From an uncultured Bacilli bacterium (GTDB lineage Bacteria > Bacillota_I > Bacilli_A > RF39 > UBA660), in the NCBI GenBank assembly GCA_949440065.1, contig CASRZP010000017.1, positions 1 through 17,531 on the forward strand: a stretch of DNA of 17,531 nt. Reading direction: 5' to 3'. Positions 12,532 to 17,531 of the stretch are shown here, one piece after another (the first letter of the stretch is position 1; each line of letters starts with the position of its first letter). The position numbers and the translations under genes were made by a program. Below the pieces are notes generated by a model. That model did not search any database. It was not told where the DNA came from and saw only the letters and a program-made list of their open reading frames with translations.

Positions 12532-13814
12532 CTTCGGTATGAGCCTCTACTATATGTGCTATCACGAGTATATTTTCTTGTTAATAAGCTTCCTTCCAAT
12601 TGTTTATATGTCTCAAGTGCTACACCAACAACAATAAGTAGTCCTGTTCCTCCAATAGTAACCGTTGATGGCAATTTTGTTAAGCTACCAAATAGAATTG
12701 GAATTCCTGAGATAATGACTAGGAAAATACTACCCACTATTGTTAAATGACTTAAAACGCTACTAATATGTTTTTCGGTATCTTTACCTGGACGAACACC
12801 TGGGATATAACCTCCGTTTTCTTGTAAGTTCTTTGCTAAATCTTCTGGTTTTAATTGAACAAATGTATAGAAGTAAGCAAAGAAGAAAATCAAAATAACA
12901 TAAATGATAAATCCAATTGGTTTCGTATAGTTTAGATATTGATTAACAAAACTAGTAAATCCTTCATTTTTGATAAAACTAGCGATTACTCCTGGAATAG
13001 ATATTAGGCTTGATGCAAAGATTACGGGAACGACACCAGCCGAGTTAATTTTCACTGGCATAAAAGATTGTTGTGCACCATAAGCTGATGTTGACTTATT
13101 CGCATATTGTATAGGAATTTTTCGTTCTGCTTCTTGCACAAAGATTACTCCAATTAGAATAACTAAATAGATAATCACAAATAAGGCAAAGCTTCCAATT
13201 CCTAACCACATTTTAGCTGTATCCCCAAAGGTTACCATAGAGTTAAAAGCTGTAATAAACATTTGTGGTAGGGTATAAATAATACCCGCCATAATGATTA
13301 AACTTATTCCATTTCCAATACCTTTTTGGGTAATTTGATCTCCTAACCATAACATGAATGCTGTACCTGCTGTTAAAATGGTAGCAACATACATGTATTG
13401 AATAGCAGAAGCTGAATTCCCTAATACCATGAAAGAGAATGCATAACCTTCAATAAAGGCAAAAGCAATTCCTACGTATCTTGTAATTTGATTAATCTTT
13501 TGACGTCCTACGTGACCTTGTTTAGATAATTCAGTGAAATAGGGAATAATATCCATTTGTAATAATTGAATGATAATTGATGCTGTAATGTAGGGCATTA
13601 CACCAAGGGCAAAGATGGAAAAATTCTTTAATGCTCCTCCACCCATGACATTAATTAATTCTAAAAATCCTAAATTATTGGTTAAATCCTGTGTCCCAGG
13701 AACGCGAATAGAAGTTCCGATGATGAATATAGCAAGTGCTCCAAGAGTATAAAGAATTCTTTTTCGTAAGTCTTTATTTGTTGGAGCAAATAGTTGCTTG
13801 ATGGTGTTAAACAT
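12528..13814 (-). CDS. secY: Protein translocase subunit SecY
   Basis: A 428-aa integral membrane protein with about ten hydrophobic segments. It forms the protein-conducting channel with SecE and SecG. The N-terminal region RKRILYTLGALAIFIIGTSIRVPG, the plug-side GGGALKNFSIFALGVMPYITASIIIQLL, and AERKIPIQYA, the cytoplasmic loop contacting SecA and the ribosome, are conserved. The C-terminal NGGYIPGVRPGKDTEKHI block is also present. Length is normal. TGAGGTG lies upstream of the ATG, and rplO ends 2 nt before it. Its stop is TGA, which shows a standard code. Confidence 0.98.
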   Translation of the reverse strand: MFNTIKQLFAPTNKDLRKRILYTLGALAIFIIGTSIRVPGTQDLTNNLGFLELINVMGGGALKNFSIFALGVMPYITASIIIQLLQMDIIPYFTELSKQGHVGRQKINQITRYVGIAFAFIEGYAFSFMVLGNSASAIQYMYVATILTAGTAFMLWLGDQITQKGIGNGISLIIMAGIIYTLPQMFITAFNSMVTFGDTAKMWLGIGSFALFVIIYLVILIGVIFVQEAERKIPIQYANKSTSAYGAQQSFMPVKINSAGVVPVIFASSLISIPGVIASFIKNEGFTSFVNQYLNYTKPIGFIIYVILIFFFAYFYTFVQLKPEDLAKNLQENGGYIPGVRPGKDTEKHISSVLSHLTIVGSIFLVIISGIPILFGSLTKLPSTVTIGGTGLLIVVGVALETYKQLEGSLLTRKYTRDSTYSRGSYRR

Positions 13815-13816
13815 CG

Positions 13817-14260
13817 TTAAATCACCTCAGCTTTACTTCCTGATTCATTAATTTTAACGATGGCAGATCTTGAAAATTTATGTGCTTGAATCGTTAGTTT
13901 CTTTTCAAGTTTTCCTTCACCTAAAACTTTAATTCCATTTAATTGTTTTTTTACTAAACCAGTTTCTTTTAATAAAGCTGGTGTTACGACTGTACCATTA
14001 TCAAAACGATTTAAATCACTAACATTAATTACAGCATATTCTATTTTGAACACGTGATTACTAAATCCTCTTTTTGGTAAGCGACGATATAAAGGTAATT
14101 GTCCACCTTCAAATGTAGGTCCTTTTCCGCCTCCGCTACGAGCCTTTTGACCTTTTTCTCCACGACCTGATGTTTTTCCTAAACCACTACCAGATCCACG
14201 TCCTACACGTTTTTTCTTATGTGTTGCTCCTAGGTTCTTTTCTAATTCATGTAACTTCAT
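13817..14260 (-). CDS. rplO: 50S ribosomal protein uL15 (L15)
   Basis: A 147-aa uL15. It starts MKLHELEKNLGATHKKKRVGRG and has the Gly/Arg/Lys-rich extended region GSGSGLGKTSGRGEKGQKARSGG, then FEGGQLPLYRRLPKRGF. The globular C-terminal half follows. It binds 23S rRNA late in 50S assembly. The ATG overlaps the rpsE stop (TAATG) by one base, with GAGGAGA inside rpsE as binding site. In most Bacilli rpmD lies between rpsE and rplO; here there is no room for it. Confidence 0.97.
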   Translation of the reverse strand: MKLHELEKNLGATHKKKRVGRGSGSGLGKTSGRGEKGQKARSGGGKGPTFEGGQLPLYRRLPKRGFSNHVFKIEYAVINVSDLNRFDNGTVVTPALLKETGLVKKQLNGIKVLGEGKLEKKLTIQAHKFSRSAIVKINESGSKAEVI

Positions 14261-14769
14261 TATCCTAAAATCTCCTCTACTGTTTTTCCACGAAGAGCAG
14301 CTACTTGCTCAGGTGTTTTTATCATTTTCAAGGCATTAATGGTAGCCATAGCCATATTGATTTTTGTTCTTGAACCTAGAGATTTAGATAAAATATCGTG
14401 AATTCCTGCTAATTCTAGTACTGCACGAACTGCACCACCAGCAATAATTCCAGTACCTGCAGCAGCTGGCTTAATCATAACTCTAGCAGCACCACTTCTT
14501 CCGATAGCTTCATGAGCAACGGTTCTACCATCAATTAAAGGTACTCTGATTAAGTTCTTGTTTGCAGCTTGAATAGCCTTCTTAATTGCATCAGGCACTT
14601 CATTTGCTTTACCAATACCTAATCCAACTTGACCTTTTCTATCCCCAACGACTACGGTAGCAGAGAATCGACGTTGACGACCTCCAGTAGTAACTTTGGT
14701 TACACTTTTAATCTCAACTACTAATTCTTCTAAGGTTTTTGCCTTTGGGTCTACATGTTTATTTTGCAT
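14260..14769 (-). CDS. rpsE: 30S ribosomal protein uS5 (S5)
   Basis: A 169-aa uS5. The N-terminal double-stranded RNA-binding-like domain is seen as EELVVEIKSVTKVTTGGRQRRFSATVVVGD, with the loop TTGGRQRR, the site of spectinomycin-resistance changes in other species. GLGIGKANEVPDAIKKAI and the C-terminal PAAAGTGIIAGGAVRAVLELAGI follow. It helps translational accuracy and mRNA entry. AGGAGGG lies 5 nt before the ATG. It ends in a one-base overlap with rplO. Confidence 0.97.
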   Translation of the reverse strand: MQNKHVDPKAKTLEELVVEIKSVTKVTTGGRQRRFSATVVVGDRKGQVGLGIGKANEVPDAIKKAIQAANKNLIRVPLIDGRTVAHEAIGRSGAARVMIKPAAAGTGIIAGGAVRAVLELAGIHDILSKSLGSRTKINMAMATINALKMIKTPEQVAALRGKTVEEILG

Positions 14770-14781
14770 ATTACCCTCCTA

Positions 14782-15138
14782 TTAGAATTCTAATCCGTTT
14801 TCACGTGCAGCATCAGCTAATGCACTAACACGGCCATGATAAAGATATCCACCTCTATCAAATACTACTTTTGTAATTTTTTTATCCTTTGCTTTTTTAG
14901 CAATAGACTCGCCTACTTTTTTTGCTGCTTCAATATTACTTCCATTATCTAGTTTTAATTCTAAGGTAGAAGCAGAAACAAGAGTAGTCATCGTTTCATC
15001 ATCAATAATTTGTGCATAGATTTCTTTGTTAGAGCGATACACGTTTAATCTAGGTAAATCACTTGTTCCAAAAACATTTTTTCTAACACGCTCATGACGA
15101 ATTTCACGCATACTATTGCGAGATTGTTTTTTAATCAT
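14782..15138 (-). CDS. rplR: 50S ribosomal protein uL18 (L18)
   Basis: A 118-aa uL18 of standard length. RHERVRKNVFGTSDLPRLNVYRSNKEIYAQIIDD gives the basic N-terminus and first strands. The C-terminal VVFDRGGYLYHGRVSALADAARENGLEF is diagnostic. It binds 5S rRNA with uL5. AAGGAGA precedes the ATG. It lies 23 nt after rplF and 12 nt before rpsE. Confidence 0.97.
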   Translation of the reverse strand: MIKKQSRNSMREIRHERVRKNVFGTSDLPRLNVYRSNKEIYAQIIDDETMTTLVSASTLELKLDNGSNIEAAKKVGESIAKKAKDKKITKVVFDRGGYLYHGRVSALADAARENGLEF

Positions 15139-15161
15139 ATGTATTTCTCCTTCCTACTTAA

Positions 15162-15692
15162 CTAAGCAGCTTTCTTTCCCTCTTTACGGCGAATATGTTC
15201 ATTTTTATAATGAATTCCTTTTCCTTTATAAGGTTCTGGTGGTCTTACTTTTCTAACGTTTGCAGAAAATTCTCCCACTAGAATTTTATCTGCTCCTTTA
15301 ATGGTAATCTCTGTATTGCTAATAGCAACTACTTCTATTCCATTTGGAATTTCTAATTCAACAGGATGAGAATATCCAGCATTGATTACTAATGTTTTTC
15401 CCTTTAAGTTAAAACGATAACCTACACCGACGATTTCTAATCCTTTTTCAAATCCTTTGGTAACTCCTTCAATCATATTAGTAATATTCGCATTTACTGT
15501 ACCATGCATAGGTTTTAGTGTATCATTAGCTCTTGTCACAGTAATGACATTTCCTTCTTGTACAATTTCAATTCCTTTTACAATAGGAGTAGATAATGTA
15601 GCTTTAGGACCAGATACTTCTACACTATTTTCCATAGGAGTTACTTTAACACCTTCTGGTAGTACAATCTTACGATATCCGATACGACTCAT
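15162..15692 (-). CDS. rplF: 50S ribosomal protein uL6 (L6)
   Basis: A 176-aa uL6 with its two duplicated domains: SRIGYRKIVLPEGVKV at the start, the GVTKGFEKGLEIVGVGYRF joining region (about 75-93) and the C-terminal RKVRPPEPYKGKGIHY signature. It sits near the factor-binding site of the 50S. AGGAGGTG is 6 nt before the ATG. Order rpsH-rplF-rplR is canonical. Confidence 0.97.
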   Translation of the reverse strand: MSRIGYRKIVLPEGVKVTPMENSVEVSGPKATLSTPIVKGIEIVQEGNVITVTRANDTLKPMHGTVNANITNMIEGVTKGFEKGLEIVGVGYRFNLKGKTLVINAGYSHPVELEIPNGIEVVAISNTEITIKGADKILVGEFSANVRKVRPPEPYKGKGIHYKNEHIRRKEGKKAA

Positions 15693-15718
15693 ATTGACAC
15701 CTCCTTAATTTACTTGTT

Positions 15719-16120
15719 TTACCAAATATAAGCTAAAACTTCTCCACCAACGTTTTCGCGTCTTGCTTGTTTATCTGTCATAATTCCTTTTGATGTTGAA
15801 ATAATCGCAATACCTAATCCATTTAATACTTTAGGTACTTCATCTTTTGGAACATATACACGTAATCCAGGTTTGGAAATACGTTTTAGTCCTGTAATTA
15901 CACATTGCTTACCTGGACCATACTTAAGCGTTACGATCATTGTTCCCTGTGGTCCATTTTTTTCTACTTTATAATCTTCAATAAAGCCTTCTTCTTTTAA
16001 AATTCTTGCAACTTCTTCTTTTAACTTAGAAGCTGGAATACTTACTTCTACATAGTGCATGTCTTTTGCGTTACGAATACGAGTTAACATATCTGCAATT
16101 GTATCAGTTACTACAGCCAT
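15719..16120 (-). CDS. rpsH: 30S ribosomal protein uS8 (S8)
   Basis: A 133-aa uS8. DTIADMLTRIRNAKDMHYVEVSIPASKLKEEVARIL is the N-terminal domain. The C-terminal RISKPGLRVYV and GIAIISTSKGIMTDKQARRENVGGEVLAYIW carry the rRNA helix-21 binding signature. In E. coli S8 is the translational regulator of the spc operon; whether that holds here is unknown. AGGAGG lies 7 nt before the ATG. Confidence 0.98.
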   Translation of the reverse strand: MAVVTDTIADMLTRIRNAKDMHYVEVSIPASKLKEEVARILKEEGFIEDYKVEKNGPQGTMIVTLKYGPGKQCVITGLKRISKPGLRVYVPKDEVPKVLNGLGIAIISTSKGIMTDKQARRENVGGEVLAYIW

Positions 16121-16140
16121 AATAAGTCCTCCTTCCTAAA

Positions 16141-16326
16141 TTACCAGCTAGATTTTCTAACGCCTGGTATTTGTCCTTTATAAGCTAATTCACGAAAGCA
16201 AATACGGCAGATACCAAATTTACTCATTACTGCATGGGGTCTTCCACATCGATTACAACGAGTATATTCGCGTACTTTGTACTTTGGCTTTCTACTAGCT
16301 TTTACGATCATACTTTTTTTTGCCAT
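16141..16326 (-). CDS. rpsN: 30S ribosomal protein uS14, type Z (zinc form)
   Basis: A 61-aa short form of uS14 with a zinc site formed by C24, C27, C40 and C43, followed by FRELAYKGQIPGVRKSSW. The 61-aa length is typical of the zinc-binding type Z (rpsZ, rpsN1) in Bacillota, not the roughly 90-aa zinc-free form. GGAGGG lies upstream. It lies between rplE (12-nt gap) and rpsH (20-nt gap), as usual. Confidence 0.97.
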   Translation of the reverse strand: MAKKSMIVKASRKPKYKVREYTRCNRCGRPHAVMSKFGICRICFRELAYKGQIPGVRKSSW

Positions 16327-16338
16327 TTTTACCCTCCA

Positions 16339-16878
16339 TTACTTTCTAAAAGGCATTCCAAGTGCTTCTAGTAAATCAAATGCTTCTTGATTTGATTTTG
16401 CAGTTGTTACAAATACGATATCCATACCACGTACTTTAACAACATCATCATATTCGATTTCAGAAAAAATTAACTGTTCTTTTATTCCTAATGTATAGTT
16501 TCCTCTACCATCAAATGATTTAGCACTAACACCACGGAAATCACGTACACGAGGTAGTCCAATAGAGAATAATTTATCCATAAAATTGTACATATTTTCA
16601 CCACGTAGAGTGACTTTACAGCCAATAGATTGACCTTCACGTACTTTAAATCCTGCAATAGATTTTTTTGCTTTCGTTACAATAGGTTTTTGTCCTGAAA
16701 TCATCTCTAAATCTTTTACTGCTGCATCTAATAATTTAGAATTACCAGTTGCATCTCCTACACCCATATTAATTACAATTTTCTCTAATTTTGGAACTTC
16801 CATAATGGTATGATATTGATGTTTTTCCGTTAAACTTGGAACAACTTCATTTAAGTATTTTTCTTTTAGGCGGTTCAT
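16339..16878 (-). CDS. rplE: 50S ribosomal protein uL5 (L5)
   Basis: A 179-aa uL5. NRLKEKYLNEVVPSL, then VPKLEKIVINMGVGDA, QKPIVTKAKKSIAGFKVREG and GLPRVRDFRGVSAKSFDGRGNYTLGIKEQLIFSEIEYD are all family blocks. It binds 5S rRNA and contacts the P-site tRNA. I chose the ATG at 16878, 8 nt after AAGGAGGG. A TTG one codon upstream is an inferior alternative. It lies 20 nt after rplX. Confidence 0.97.
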   Translation of the reverse strand: MNRLKEKYLNEVVPSLTEKHQYHTIMEVPKLEKIVINMGVGDATGNSKLLDAAVKDLEMISGQKPIVTKAKKSIAGFKVREGQSIGCKVTLRGENMYNFMDKLFSIGLPRVRDFRGVSAKSFDGRGNYTLGIKEQLIFSEIEYDDVVKVRGMDIVFVTTAKSNQEAFDLLEALGMPFRK

Positions 16879-16898
16879 CAAATTTTCCCTCCTTCCAA

Positions 16899-17207
16899 TT
16901 AATCAAGCGATTCGTTTGATTTTTTACTAATTCTAATTTTTTTGTTATTTTTGTCAACAGAATGTCCGATTCTAGTTCTTTTCTTTGTCTTTGGATCGAT
17001 AATCATTACGTTGGATGCATGAATTGGTGCTTCTACTTCTAAAATGCCACCTGTTTCATTTCCGTTTCCTTTGCGATGTTTCTTGACAAGATTCACACCT
17101 TCAACAATTACACGATTTTCTTTAGAAAACGTCTTAACGATTTTACCTTCACTACCCTTACTAGCACCGGAAATTACTACGACCTTATCTCCTACTTTTA
17201 AGTTCAT
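16899..17207 (-). CDS. rplX: 50S ribosomal protein uL24 (L24)
   Basis: A 102-aa uL24 with the KOW motif near the N-terminus (KVGDKVVVISGASKGSEGKIVKT, within 4-26) and the VEGVNLVKKHRKGN segment. The C-terminal part carries IDPKTKKRTRIG. It nucleates early 50S assembly. AAGGAGG lies 5 nt before the ATG and follows the rplN TAA directly, and the gap between the genes is 11 nt. Confidence 0.97.
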   Translation of the reverse strand: MNLKVGDKVVVISGASKGSEGKIVKTFSKENRVIVEGVNLVKKHRKGNGNETGGILEVEAPIHASNVMIIDPKTKKRTRIGHSVDKNNKKIRISKKSNESLD

Positions 17208-17218
17208 AATATCCTCCT

Positions 17219-17531
17219 TTATAGTACTTCTTTAGCCAAAGATGTTATTTTTAAGAAATCTTTGTCACGAAGTTCTCTCGCCACTGGTCCAAAGATACGA
17301 GTTCCTACTGGACTCTTATCATCTCTAATAATTACACAAGCATTATCATCAAACTTGATGTAGCTTCCATCTTCTCTTCTTACACCAAATTTACTACGAA
17401 CGATAACGGCTTTAACAACTTTTCCTTTTTTTACGGTTCCATTAGGTAGGGCATCTTTTACCGTTCCTACGACAATGTCTCCAATATTACCCGTTTTTAC
17501 TTTGCTTCCTCCTAATACTCTAATTACTGAA
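17219..17531 (-). CDS. rplN: 50S ribosomal protein uL14 (L14), 5' end beyond the window
   Basis: I translated 103 codons plus a stop (TAA at 17221-17219); the frame is open at the window edge. The sequence SVIRVLGGSKVKTGNIGDIVV, then VKKGKVVKAVIVRSKFGVRR and the C-terminal IFGPVARELRDKDFLKITSLAKEVL are diagnostic for uL14, which forms intersubunit bridges and contacts the sarcin-ricin region. About 19 N-terminal residues are missing compared with the 122-aa family length. It precedes rplX as in all Bacillota spc operons. Confidence 0.96.
   Translation of the reverse strand, partial: SVIRVLGGSKVKTGNIGDIVVGTVKDALPNGTVKKGKVVKAVIVRSKFGVRREDGSYIKFDDNACVIIRDDKSPVGTRIFGPVARELRDKDFLKITSLAKEVL

Noticed and set aside
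15457..15708. Plus-strand frame of 83 codons opposite rplF
   Set aside because: It is antisense to a fully conserved ribosomal protein.
1..17531. CRISPR arrays, insertion sequences, tRNA or rRNA genes
   Set aside because: No regularly spaced repeats, transposase frames, terminal inverted repeats or tRNA-like cloverleaf sequences were found by eye on either strand.

Overview
The window is about 70% A+T, and every convincing gene lies on the minus strand. The gene order and ribosomal protein types point to a low-GC member of the Bacillota (class Bacilli). A lineage near the Erysipelotrichia, the RF39-like uncultured gut bacteria or the roots of the mollicutes is my inference, based on the AT-richness, the missing rpmD and the type Z (zinc) uS14. 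TGA acts as a stop (secY, map) and Trp is encoded by TGG, so the genetic code is standard rather than mycoplasma-like.

Transcription runs from high to low coordinates. From 17531 to 8689 lies the distal part of the S10/spc/alpha ribosomal supercluster: rplN (partial), rplX, rplE, rpsN, rpsH, rplF, rplR, rpsE, rplO, secY, adk, map, infA, rpmJ, rpsM, rpsK, rpoA, rplQ. It ends at a strong intrinsic terminator whose stem contains the rplQ stop codon. Most neighbours are 10-40 nt apart or overlap by 1-8 nt, which implies one translationally coupled transcript. Deviations from the usual Bacilli layout are: no rpmD (uL30) between rpsE and rplO, a uS11 without its N-terminal strand, and an adenylate kinase with two P-loop glycines replaced by alanine.

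From 8689 to 3297 is the segment that in most Bacillota reads rplQ-ecfA1-ecfA2-ecfT-truA-rplM-rpsI. Here it is broken up. A short-chain dehydrogenase and an unrecognised 293-aa protein sit between rplQ and ecfA1, with their own promoters and a terminator. The two ECF-transporter ATPases follow, both with eroded ATPase motifs, under a good promoter. The ecfT gene is absent. Next come truA, then a separate promoter and structured leader in front of rplM-rpsI, and a terminator after rpsI.

From about 3170 to 1 is an accessory region. It holds a RelB/DinJ-YafQ type II toxin-antitoxin locus whose toxin frame keeps every catalytic residue but has lost its start codon, apparently by one inserted base. 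Next are an unrecognised 267-aa protein and an EcsC-like membrane-associated protein with a C-terminal SHOCT domain. Last is the N-terminal 180 residues of an ABC/RecF-type ATPase that runs off the window. I do not see a clearly new multi-gene system. The most informative oddities are the start-less toxin, the degenerate EcfA pair without EcfT, the truncated uS11 and the unrecognised proteins at 1670-2473 and 6930-7811.
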